From Corynebacterium mustelae (lineage in GTDB: Bacteria; Actinomycetota; Actinomycetes; Mycobacteriales; Mycobacteriaceae): 64,000 nucleotides of DNA. The stretch spans positions 930,001 through 994,000 of the forward strand of contig NZ_CP011542.1 in the NCBI RefSeq assembly GCF_001020985.1, read 5' to 3'. A program made the translations under genes and the position numbers. The notes below the pieces were generated by a model. That model saw nothing but the letters and a program-made list of their open reading frames with translations, ran no database searches and was not told the DNA's origin. Below, piece by piece: positions 9,140 through 16,785 of this stretch (the stretch's first letter is position 1; the number at the start of each line of letters is the position of its first letter).

Positions 9140-10378
9140 GTGAAAAATATTGTTTTTGATGTTCGGGATTTCGGTGGGCAACCGCATGCGGATGATGTGC
9201 TGGTGCTGTGGTCACCGGATTTGCGTGGGTCGGTATCGCGTCCCGATGGGGTGGTGGCGCCGTATGTGCGTCGTGTTCCGATTAGTGGCGGTTCGGCGCG
9301 TGTTGCGGATGTGGAGCCGGGTAGGTTGTGCGTGCGTTTGGAGCGGTGTCATGCGGGTGCCACGGATATTGTCACTGTGACGGTTCCGTCGGGTAGCGGT
9401 GATGTGTCTTTCCGACAACTGTTGGAGGCCTCGGTGCCTTATGAGGAGCCAGTCATCACACGCGTTTCGGAGCTCGCAGCTACCGCGTCAGTCGCAGCAG
9501 ATAGGGCGCAGCGCGACGCAGAACTTGCGTCGTCGGCACGCGGCGCCGCTGTGGCGACGGCTGCTGCTTCTGCCCGGGATACGGCAAACGCGATCAGGTC
9601 CGAGATTAGTGGGCTGTCGGAGCAAGCGCGTCGGGCCTCTGAGTCGGCGGGGACGCATGAAACCCGGGCCCGGGGTCATGCTGACCGGGCAGCGTCGGCT
9701 GCGGCTGATGCTGTGGCTCGGGCGGTTAACCAGTTGAAGGGGGCCGCACCTGCCGCGTTTGATACCTTGGCGGAGATCGCGGATCGTATCAAGGCTGGCG
9801 GTTCTCTTGAGTCGGAGCTTTTGCGAAAGATTGCGGAGAAGGCGTCGAATGCTGATTTCCAGACGCTGAAAACGCGGGTGGATCGTCTGGGTATTTCCGC
9901 TGTTTCGGGTTTGGTTTCTGCGTTGGCAGGTAAGGCTGATGCGTCTCATAGGCATTCGGCCTCCGATCTTACGGAGGCTACCCCTAATGTGATTCATAAC
10001 TGGTTGGTGAAGCGTGATGCTGCGGGGCGTGCTCAAGTAGCGGCTCCCGCGGGATCAACAGATATCGCTAATAAGGGTTATGTGGATGCTAAACACATGG
10101 TCCTAGGGCCCGCCAGCGGAGGTTCAGGTGTTACTGCTAGGAAGACCGGGCGTCTGGTGATGGTGCGAGTTGAGGGTGCTACGGCGGGAAACAAGGGGAC
10201 TCTTCCGGCCGGTTATAGGCCTATTAGTACTGTTGATTTTTTTCTTACGAACCCTAATAGCCGGTCCTATCCGGGGTGGTGCAACATTCTCACGGATGGG
10301 ACGGTTTTTGTTAATTTTTCAAATTCGTCGGGCTCTAACAGCGGCTACGGCGTTGTTACTTACATTTCGGATAGTTAG
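9140..10378 (+). CDS. Phage tail fibre-like protein
   Basis: 412 residues from the GTG at 9140, chosen because TTAGGAGG lies seven bases upstream and the protein then begins MKNIVFDVRDFGG. An N-terminal beta-rich anchor (about 1-100) is followed by an Ala-rich coiled coil (about 105-205) and the sequence PAAFDTLAEIADRI, which resembles a segment common in siphophage tail fibres. A further coiled coil leads to a segment with ASHRHSASDL and a C-terminal Gly/Ser-rich domain of about 100 residues that would bind the host surface. Receptor binding is inferred from layout and position just before the lysis genes. Confidence 0.72.
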   Translation: MKNIVFDVRDFGGQPHADDVLVLWSPDLRGSVSRPDGVVAPYVRRVPISGGSARVADVEPGRLCVRLERCHAGATDIVTVTVPSGSGDVSFRQLLEASVPYEEPVITRVSELAATASVAADRAQRDAELASSARGAAVATAAASARDTANAIRSEISGLSEQARRASESAGTHETRARGHADRAASAAADAVARAVNQLKGAAPAAFDTLAEIADRIKAGGSLESELLRKIAEKASNADFQTLKTRVDRLGISAVSGLVSALAGKADASHRHSASDLTEATPNVIHNWLVKRDAAGRAQVAAPAGSTDIANKGYVDAKHMVLGPASGGSGVTARKTGRLVMVRVEGATAGNKGTLPAGYRPISTVDFFLTNPNSRSYPGWCNILTDGTVFVNFSNSSGSNSGYGVVTYISDS

Positions 10379-10394
10379 AAAGGGGGCTGTTTTT

Positions 10395-10805
10395 GTGATT
10401 TCGCAAATTAAAAGCCAGATAGAGCGGCTTTCTACGGGCGCTATCGGTGAGCTGGTGGGATGGCTGCTTACGTATCACGAGGATCGGGTTAATCGTGATC
10501 GGTTTGCCCCTCAGGCGGAGGCGGAGGCGATCCGGCAGTTACAGGAGGAGGGGAAGTTGGAAATGCCCGATGCTCTGAAAACCCCGCCACGGGATGTGGA
10601 GGATGCACCCGAATGGCAAAACCCGGTGCAAGGCGGACGGACTCATCTGCACCAGTGTTACCACTCCGGCGACATTGTGCAGCACGACGGCAGGTTGTGG
10701 AAATCCGTGTATCCGCATCTCAACCATGAGACTCCTGGTGAGTCTGAGCTATGGGTGCAGATCGAGCCCGCCGCGGCAGAAGAGCCCTCGGAGCACACCG
10801 AGTAA
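10395..10805 (+). CDS. Small phage protein with carbohydrate-binding (chitin-binding type) module
   Basis: 136 residues from a GTG at 10395 with AAAGGGGG upstream. The N-terminal half is helical and charged (IKSQIERLSTGAIGELVGWLL; EAEAIRQLQEEG). The C-terminal 50 residues (EWQNPVQG, CYHSGDIVQHDGRLW, then SELW) carry the aromatic pattern of a CBM5/12-type carbohydrate-binding module: Trp, a Y..GD.V.H.G..W core, and a final Trp. Such modules occur at the end of tail-fibre regions in actinophages and would help hold the virion to cell-wall sugars. A factor-independent terminator follows. Confidence 0.65.
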   Translation: MISQIKSQIERLSTGAIGELVGWLLTYHEDRVNRDRFAPQAEAEAIRQLQEEGKLEMPDALKTPPRDVEDAPEWQNPVQGGRTHLHQCYHSGDIVQHDGRLWKSVYPHLNHETPGESELWVQIEPAAAEEPSEHTE

Positions 10806-10827
10806 AACAAGCATCAAGAAAGTTTTC

Positions 10828-10856
10828 AACCCCAGCAATAATGCTGGGGTTTTGTC
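10828..10856 (+). terminator. Terminator after the tail genes
   Basis: A perfect nine-base stem (ACCCCAGCA at 10829-10837 with TGCTGGGGT at 10842-10850) with a four-base loop is followed by TTTTG. It separates the structural genes from the endolysin, suggesting the lysis genes have their own transcription or are reached by read-through. Confidence 0.8.
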
Positions 10857-10873
10857 ATTGAAGGGAGAAAAAT

Positions 10874-12379
10874 TTGCCGACAGTGATCGATTACTCTGCC
10901 GGGGTGCCGCCCGCTGCGACGGTCGCACACGCGGGCCATATCGGGGCAGTCCGGTATGTATCACCACCTCGCGCGGGGGCTGAATGGATGCGTGGTAAGC
11001 CGATTCACCCACCCGAGGCGCATGACTATCATCGCACCGGGTTGAAGTTGGCTTTCGTGTGGCAGTACGGCAAGGAAGCTGATGCGGATGTGTTGCGTGG
11101 CTATGAGGGCGGTAAGGCGGATGCGCGTGCCGCGCAGAAGCAGCTAGATGAGCTTGGATACAGTCAGCAACCGGTGTTTTTCGCGGTTGATTTCGACATC
11201 ACCCTAGCCCAGTGGAATGACGTTGCGGTCCATTATTTCCGGGGTGCTGCTGAGGTGCTGGGAAAAAACCGGGTTGGTATCTATGGACACTCTCGTGTGT
11301 GCCATTGGGCGGGCCCTGATGATGGTGTGGTGGCGCAGGTGGCGCCGGGGCGGTGGCTGTGCTGGGTGACGCGTGCGTGGAGCCGTGGAGAGCGTGGTGA
11401 TGGCTATGCGGTGTTGTATCAGCACACGCTGGATGTGCCGCTTGCTGGTGCTGATCTGCGTATTGATGTTTCCGATGTTTTACACGATGAGTGGGGGTGG
11501 CGTCCGCTGCCAGCCCTGCAAGAACAACCGAAGGAGGTTGTCGTGCCTGACCAAGGTTTTGATACGGATCGCCGTGACGTGATCACGTTCGGTCGGCCAA
11601 CTGCGGGTACTAAGCGCATCATCATTACGCACACGTCGGAGAATAACTTTGGTACTCCGGCGTTGAATGTTCTGAATTATCAGGCGCGTATGCGTAATGG
11701 TTCGTATCACCGCATGATTGATGAGGTGAACGGGGTGGCCAATATTTTGCTTGCCAATTCCGATGACTGGCAGGTGTGGGCTACTGGCAATAAGGGTAAT
11801 GACATTGCGCTGCATGTGTGCGTGATTGGGTGGGCGAAGACTACTCGTGAGGAGTGGCTGGAGCACCCTGCGTTGTTGTATGCGTTGGCGCGTGTGTATG
11901 CGTTTTGGTCGCGGAAGTATGACATTCCGTTGCGAAAGCTATCACGGGAGGAACTGGCTCGTGAGGAGCCGGGCGTGGCTGGGCACTTGGAGGCTCAGGT
12001 GTGGGGGAATACCGATCACTGGGATCCGGGGTATCACCTGCCGTATGACGTGGTGCTGGAGATGGCACGCAAGATTAACAGCGCTCCTGCTGCTCAACTG
12101 GAGCGTGAAGATACATTTATGGAGGCAATTATGAGCAATAAGATTCAATCGCTGATCAACCCGGAGAAGGAGTTCGACGCTCCGTTTTTCTTTGGTCTGC
12201 AAGACCGCATGGCGTGGGAGAACCGCAAGCTCTTAGAGGGTTTGTATGGCGTCCTTGGGCTTGATGCGGAAGCGACCATTGCGAACGCGGTTGCTAATGA
12301 TCTTGCTGGGATCCCATTCGCGGGTGCTGTGCCAGCAGCCAAGAAGGCAGCACCCATTTCTACTCGGAAGGAGAAGTAA
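10874..12379 (+). CDS. Prophage endolysin: DUF1906 (GH25-like) plus amidase domain
   Basis: 501 residues from a TTG at 10874, chosen because AAGGGAG lies seven bases upstream and the protein then begins directly with the conserved domain. Residues 1 to about 205 are a DUF1906 (Rv2525c-like glycoside-hydrolase fold) domain: VIDYSAGVPP, HAGHIGAVRYVS, FFAVDFDI, GIYGHSRVCHW. Residues about 235-400 resemble an N-acetylmuramoyl-L-alanine amidase (Amidase_2/PGRP fold), with candidate zinc His in IIITHTSE (about 251) and GYHLPYD (about 387), and YHRMID between. The last 90 residues have no recognised fold. Combining two cell-wall hydrolases fits lysis of the mycolata wall. The N-terminal domain is closely similar to the host Tat protein at 57,077-58,021. 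The wall bonds cut are inferred. Confidence 0.85.
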   Translation: MPTVIDYSAGVPPAATVAHAGHIGAVRYVSPPRAGAEWMRGKPIHPPEAHDYHRTGLKLAFVWQYGKEADADVLRGYEGGKADARAAQKQLDELGYSQQPVFFAVDFDITLAQWNDVAVHYFRGAAEVLGKNRVGIYGHSRVCHWAGPDDGVVAQVAPGRWLCWVTRAWSRGERGDGYAVLYQHTLDVPLAGADLRIDVSDVLHDEWGWRPLPALQEQPKEVVVPDQGFDTDRRDVITFGRPTAGTKRIIITHTSENNFGTPALNVLNYQARMRNGSYHRMIDEVNGVANILLANSDDWQVWATGNKGNDIALHVCVIGWAKTTREEWLEHPALLYALARVYAFWSRKYDIPLRKLSREELAREEPGVAGHLEAQVWGNTDHWDPGYHLPYDVVLEMARKINSAPAAQLEREDTFMEAIMSNKIQSLINPEKEFDAPFFFGLQDRMAWENRKLLEGLYGVLGLDAEATIANAVANDLAGIPFAGAVPAAKKAAPISTRKEK

Positions 12380-12381
12380 TT

Positions 12382-12870
12382 ATGGCTAAGCATGTGAAGG
12401 TTTTCGACGACGCCTTTAACCAGGCTTTAGGGGACGCGTTTGAAAGTGTACTCGCGGAGCAGCCGTGGGTGATGCGACGGAAGGACTCGTTGACGGCGGC
12501 GTTGGGTACGGTGCTGCAGGTGTTGAACCTGCTTGTGATGCTGGCGGGCGAGTGGCCACTGTGGGCACACATAGCGCTCGGGGGTGCTATCGGCATCGTG
12601 CAGATCGGTATCCATGCGCTAACCCCAGGCTCTGTCACTCCGAGCCAGCAGGCGCGTATCCGTGAGGCAGCCCCAAGCATTAAGTTGCCGGGGCCTGCTG
12701 AACCGCAGGATGCTTTGAATATGCTGGCGGGTATCGTTGAAGCGGTTAATTCTCATCGGCGTCGGGAGTTTGGAACCGAGGGTTTCGGCTCGGATGCGAC
12801 TCATGCTGAGGCGGGCTCGAGTATTGATAATTTGCGTCGGTCTGGTGCGCAGCCGGTAGGCGACGTGTGA
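12382..12870 (+). CDS. Probable holin
   Basis: 162 residues, starting three bases after the endolysin stop with GGAGAAG upstream. Two hydrophobic stretches close together (about 37-55 and 60-78, LGTVLQVLNLLVMLA and HIALGGAIGIVQIGI) are followed by a long soluble tail. Small two-span membrane proteins beside the endolysin are usually holins, which form membrane holes that release the endolysin. The C-terminal tail is longer than in most holins. The role is inferred from size and position. Confidence 0.65.
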   Translation: MAKHVKVFDDAFNQALGDAFESVLAEQPWVMRRKDSLTAALGTVLQVLNLLVMLAGEWPLWAHIALGGAIGIVQIGIHALTPGSVTPSQQARIREAAPSIKLPGPAEPQDALNMLAGIVEAVNSHRRREFGTEGFGSDATHAEAGSSIDNLRRSGAQPVGDV

Positions 12871-12887
12871 GGCTAAGGAGGCTGCTT

Positions 12888-13331
12888 ATGCCTATTGAGC
12901 ATTTGCCTCCTCGGTTTAAACCTGCGGCGTATCGACTGCGCGCGGCGTTGATGTCTGATGCTGCGGCGATGTTGATTGCTGGGGTGATGGCGCAGGCTAA
13001 GGGGTTTACATATCTTGCTCGGCCTGCGTTTTATCACCCCGCCGAGTCGTGGGTTGAGCTGCATACGTGGGCAATCATCTGGATTATCGTGGGATCAGCG
13101 AGCGTGTTCTCGGCGATGATCCCACGCACGTGGTTCGCGTCGCTTGCTTTCGGCGCTATCGTCGGAATGAATGTTTTATGGGGTTTGTCGTATGCCTGGG
13201 GGTCGATCATTAGTGATATGAACCTGTGGGCATCGGCGATTAACCATTGGGGCATTTCGACTTTGGTGGTGTGGGCTGTGTGGCGCGGGTCGCGTCAGCA
13301 TATTCGGTTTGAGGGAGGGGCTAGTGAATGA
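12888..13331 (+). CDS. Phage lysis-cassette membrane protein, probably four spans
   Basis: 147 residues from an ATG at 12888, which has AAGGAGG six bases upstream. A GTG at 12867 overlapping the previous stop is a weaker alternative. About four hydrophobic stretches are visible (SDAAAMLIAGVMAQ; TWAIIWIIVGSASVF; LAFGAIVGMNVLWGL; GISTLVVWAVW). No family was recognised. Lying between the holin and another membrane protein, it may be a second holin or a lysis regulator. This is inference from location only. Confidence 0.6.
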   Translation: MPIEHLPPRFKPAAYRLRAALMSDAAAMLIAGVMAQAKGFTYLARPAFYHPAESWVELHTWAIIWIIVGSASVFSAMIPRTWFASLAFGAIVGMNVLWGLSYAWGSIISDMNLWASAINHWGISTLVVWAVWRGSRQHIRFEGGASE

Positions 13332-13677
13332 GTATGTGACTGCGATTCTGACGTCTCCTGCGAATATGGTGATCGCTATTATCACTGCGATATCGGGCTA
13401 TCTTGCGGTTCGGCAGAAAGCGAAGGCGGATAAGTATATCGCGCGTGGCCCTGATTGGGATGCGTTTGCGGAGCATCAGAAGGGAATGATTGATTCTCTG
13501 CGGTTGCAGGTGGAGGATCTGCAGAAGCTTTATCAGGAGCTGAAGGAGGAATTGGCTGCGTGGCAGAAGAAGTATTGGACTGCGATTCGGCATATTCGGA
13601 CTGTGCATGATAAAAATCCGCAGCTGCGGGACTCTCAACCAATCCCCGAAAACATCGCTGACGATGTTGAGCTTTGA
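13324..13677 (+). CDS. Phage protein with N-terminal membrane span and coiled coil
   Basis: 117 residues from a GTG at 13324, overlapping the previous gene by eight bases with GAGGGAGG five bases upstream. An N-terminal span (about 8-24, TSPANMVIAIITAISGYL) is followed by a basic stretch and a charged coiled coil (about 50-95). The layout resembles the small membrane-anchored proteins (DUF2746-like) that close the lysis cassette of many mycobacteriophages. Whether it acts as a spanin-like or holin-accessory protein is not shown by the sequence. It is the last prophage gene before the terminator. Confidence 0.6.
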   Translation: MNEYVTAILTSPANMVIAIITAISGYLAVRQKAKADKYIARGPDWDAFAEHQKGMIDSLRLQVEDLQKLYQELKEELAAWQKKYWTAIRHIRTVHDKNPQLRDSQPIPENIADDVEL

Positions 13678-13696
13678 CATCGGTAAGCGGTATTAA

Positions 13697-13750
13697 CCCC
13701 CTCGGTCGTGTTCTGGATTTCCAGGGCTAGGTCGAGGGGGCTCTTTTTTG
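13697..13750 (+). terminator. Terminator closing the prophage late operon
   Basis: CCCCCTCG at 13697-13704 pairs with CGAGGGGG at 13733-13740, followed by CTCTTTTTTG. The loop region contains a smaller internal stem. Confidence 0.8.
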
Positions 13751-13830
13751 TTTTGGCATGATCTTGGCACGTAGCGCTAAACTAACTTACCAAAGCCGCG
13801 ATTATCTGGGTTTATTTGTTTATTTTGTGG

Positions 13831-13850
13831 ATACCCGGCGGCTCCACAAA
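13831..13850 (+). other. Candidate prophage attR: 3' end of the tmRNA gene (ssrA)
   Basis: ATACCCGGCGGCTCCACAA at 13831-13849 matches 16 of 19 bases of the mycobacterial tmRNA 3' end as I recall it (ATTCCCGGCAGCTCCACCA). It lies just past the last phage gene and is followed by a terminator hairpin, as expected for the original 3' end of ssrA left on the right side after phage integration. The T-loop sequence that should precede it is absent, consistent with phage DNA replacing it. An eight-base inverted repeat (TTTGTGGA at 13824-13831, TCCACAAA at 13843-13850) flanks the core. The left junction is outside the window. Confidence 0.55.
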
Positions 13851-13852
13851 TT

Positions 13853-13887
13853 GGAAATCCCTAGTCGGTGGTGGCTAGGGTTTTCCT
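13853..13887 (+). terminator. Terminator, probably originally that of ssrA
   Basis: CCCTAG at 13859-13864 pairs with CTAGGG at 13875-13880, extended by GGAAA/TTTCC with one mismatch, and followed by TTTTCC. It immediately follows the tmRNA-like 3' end. Confidence 0.65.
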
Positions 13888-14052
13888 GTTGCGCATTTTC
13901 AATGCGATAAAGGGGGTTGTTGGAAACAACGAAAATACTTGGTGTTCCTTAAGTCGTTTGCGCAGGATGGACTAGCTTGAGGGATTGCCGTGTGTTTTGG
14001 GTAAGGGGGAAGCAGAGTCAGAATAATCTAGATAGATCACGGAGAACTTTCG

Positions 14053-14496
14053 GTGTGGATATTTGAAGTCACAGAGAACAAAAAGCAATATTTGGAACTA
14101 CTACTTCTCGCCGATGAGCAAGAGAACATGATTGACAAGTATCTTGATCGAGGAAACATGTTTGTCCTTGAAGATGACGGCGTAAAAGCAGAATGTGTTG
14201 TTACTGATGAAGGAAACGGAATTATCGAAATAAAGAATCTTGCAACGCTTCCTGAATTTCAAGGAAAAGGATATGGTAGGGCATTAATTGAATTTGTGGC
14301 TGTGAAATATAAGGCTGAGTTTTCAGTACTACAGGTTGGAACTGGTGATAGCCCTCTAACACTAGGTTTCTATCAAAAGTGTGGTTTTGCACCATCGCAT
14401 GTGGTGAAAGACTTTTTTACAGATAATTACGACCATCCGATAGTTGAGGACGGAGTGCGGTTGGTGGACATGATCTACCTGCAAAGACCGCTTTGA
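14053..14496 (+). CDS. GNAT-family N-acetyltransferase
   Basis: 147 residues from a GTG at 14053 with CGGAG upstream. The acetyl-CoA binding motif of the GNAT fold is clear at about residues 75-85 (LPEFQGKGYGRALIEF; Q/RxxGxG/A pattern), preceded by a beta strand IIEIKNLATLP and followed by SPLTLGFYQKCGF, the usual end of the domain. These enzymes move an acetyl group from acetyl-CoA to an amine; the acceptor here is unknown. The coding sequence is visibly more AT-rich than its neighbours, suggesting recent acquisition. If the attR call is right, the gene is just outside the prophage; otherwise it would be a lysogenic accessory gene. Confidence 0.85.
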   Translation: MWIFEVTENKKQYLELLLLADEQENMIDKYLDRGNMFVLEDDGVKAECVVTDEGNGIIEIKNLATLPEFQGKGYGRALIEFVAVKYKAEFSVLQVGTGDSPLTLGFYQKCGFAPSHVVKDFFTDNYDHPIVEDGVRLVDMIYLQRPL

Positions 14497-14707
14497 TATT
14501 TTGGCTTGAGGAACTTAGCTCGTGGACAAACAACCGTTTTGTTTCCAAGATCCTAAGTCAGCACTGTGTTGCGTGTGCGTGCTGCCGTCTAGGCATGTGA
14601 TGGTGTTTGCAGCGAGCAACAGCGAAATGAGTTCTCCACGAAGCTACCTGCTGAATGGCGACTAACCTGGAATGAAAAAGCGGTATTACTAAAATTCAGG
14701 AGAGCAA

Positions 14708-15745
14708 ATGGGGCGGATGGGCTTCACTAATGCGTTGACAGTGCACTTGGATAAGCAATCACGGAAGTGGCAGCCGCAGGTTGCAGTTCGTGCGCCCCAC
14801 CTGGGGATCGATTTTCGTTATGGGCCTGAGGATTTACCGTTCCATTCCGCGAGCGTCGGGAAGCTGATTACTGCTGCGCTAATCATGCAGCTCGTCGAAA
14901 AGCGTGAGCTGGCATGTGGCACCCCGGTTGTGGAGCTACTGGGAGAAGAATTGCTCCAAGGTCTTTTCGCTCATGGGCAGCTTGAGAATGCGACCCTTGA
15001 ACACTTGCTCACCCATACCTCGGGAATCAATGATTACTTCACTGGTCGCAGTAAAGGTCCCTCTGTTTTGAAGAAAGCACTGCGCGATCTTGACCGAAGA
15101 TGGACACCGCTGGATTTAGTGGCGCATACGCGCAACTATCAAAAACCTGTAGGGGGGCCAGGGCAACGGTTTTTCTATAGTGACACTGGCTTTGTTCTTT
15201 TAGGCCTCGTACTTGAATCGGTGTTGGGTGCAGAATACCAAGAGCTTGTGCATGACCGCATCTTTCAACCGTTAGCCATGAACCGCAGCTTCATGCCGCT
15301 ATTATCGAAACCTGCAAGTGGCACCGACGAAATCGCGCCATTGTATGTTGGGAAGACCAGAGTTGACGGTACAAATGCCTTGAGCATTGATTGGTCTGGA
15401 GGCGGCATCGCAGCAACGGTAGAAGATTATCTCACGCTCATTCACGCCTTGCGGTCGGGAAATCTTCTAGGGAAAGAGACCTGGGAGTGGATGGCGAAAT
15501 CACGTCACAAGTTCCGCAGTGGCATGTACTACGGTGCGGGCACAATGAATGTGAAGTTTTCGGGCTTTGCTCCGTGGCTACGCGGTTGGCCGCGACCAGT
15601 GGGGCACCAGGGCATAACGTCTACTCATCTTCTTTATGATCCAGTACACGATGCCGAGATCGTCATCAACTTTGGCTCTAGCAAGGCGATTAGAGCAAGC
15701 TTCGCCACCCTGATTGAAATCGTTGGGTTGTTGCGGAAGAGCTGA
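14708..15745 (+). CDS. Serine hydrolase, class C beta-lactamase/DD-peptidase family
   Basis: 345 residues from an ATG at 14708 with AGGAGAG upstream. The family nucleophile motif SxxK is present at about residues 48-51 (SASVGKLI), the second motif is YSD at about 158-160 in place of YxN (FFYSDTGFVLLG), and HTSGINDYF precedes it as in family members. A C-terminal GHQGITSTHL may supply the third, HxG-type motif. No signal peptide is evident, so a cytoplasmic esterase or peptidase is possible. The substrate cannot be named; the family includes penicillin-binding proteins, esterases and D-amino acid amidases. Confidence 0.82.
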   Translation: MGRMGFTNALTVHLDKQSRKWQPQVAVRAPHLGIDFRYGPEDLPFHSASVGKLITAALIMQLVEKRELACGTPVVELLGEELLQGLFAHGQLENATLEHLLTHTSGINDYFTGRSKGPSVLKKALRDLDRRWTPLDLVAHTRNYQKPVGGPGQRFFYSDTGFVLLGLVLESVLGAEYQELVHDRIFQPLAMNRSFMPLLSKPASGTDEIAPLYVGKTRVDGTNALSIDWSGGGIAATVEDYLTLIHALRSGNLLGKETWEWMAKSRHKFRSGMYYGAGTMNVKFSGFAPWLRGWPRPVGHQGITSTHLLYDPVHDAEIVINFGSSKAIRASFATLIEIVGLLRKS

Positions 15746-16785
15746 ATTTGGGTGTGAAACGAAAGCCGCAACAAGCCTCCGGGAATCCTCTGGTAAAGCT
15801 TGTGCACCCTGGTGATTTCTGAAATGGTCGGTGTGTAGTTTCCGCCGTTTATCTGCGTATATAATCTGGCTTTCGTCTTGGTGGGCAGTGCGGTGCGTGT
15901 TTAGCGTGTTTGCCTGGAGTTTTGATGACTCGGAAGTAGCTTTTCTGCACTGTATTTCTCTGATTTAAGGTTCACGGACCCCATTGCAAAACAGCAGCCA
16001 GCGCGGTCTCCTTGCCACAACTCGACTTATTCGTCTCCCACGCCACGAAACCCGCCACCCTTTCGCGAAAAGGTCGAGTTGCCCCTCAAGATACTGCACT
16101 AGATAGCCCGCCTAAATGCAGGTTTGCGCTGCTTTACCACACAATTTCGGCGCTAACATGTTGTAAATCAGGTTGGCGTACACCACTAAAGTGCGACAAC
16201 ACCTTGGCAGATGAATTGTAAGGGTGGGGTGCTGCCACATTGGATTTAAGGGGTAGGTTGTGGGTCAAGGAGCATTCTCGTATGCAGTAACAAAGCATGC
16301 ATGCGTAGCCACGTAATCGGTCTATCTGCAGTGATAGGGGGTAGCTGGGGTAGTCAAGCTCAGGAAACTTTCAGTACACTTTTTTGCGATTGGCTAGCTG
16401 GGCGGGAAACTAAAATTACCATCGTGTGATTTTGTTTTGTTGTGGGGTGGTGATGGTTGTGTGGGGCGGAGCTTTACGTCGATATAGCAGGTCAATAATT
16501 TGCATAGTAGTTGCGGAGATAAGGCGAGGTGTGGGGTCTGACGTGCATTTGCTACTTCTGAAATTGTGCGTATGTTTGCTTCGGTTTTGCGGTGCAGTCA
16601 ATGCTGGTAATGAAAACCACCGCTAGCGCGTTAACGGTTGATAATAGAAAACTGTGCTTTGCATGGGTGCTATATAAGTGCAGGTCAATACGCTTTACCA
16701 TTTTGTGATTTTTGGCAAAAATACTGGATGCGCTTTGCTAACCTGCTCATAGCAAATAATCCGTACCCACTTAAAGGGAGTAGTT
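15746..16785. other. One-kilobase gap without a supported gene
   Basis: Short open frames occur here, but none has both a ribosome binding site and a protein-like composition. The region contains the 64-bp palindrome-bounded element (16018-16081) and, near its right end, AT-rich sequence that must hold the promoter of the secreted CAP protein at 16786. A ribosome binding site AAAGGGAG ends at 16780. Confidence 0.6.
16018..16081. repeat. 64-bp palindrome-bounded intergenic element, copy A
   Basis: The ends are CAACTCGACTT and AGGTCGAGTTG, inverted repeats with one mismatch. A second element of exactly the same length with related interior lies at 43283-43346. Both are intergenic. Roughly two thirds of the bases agree between copies, with the arms best conserved. 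Confidence 0.7.
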
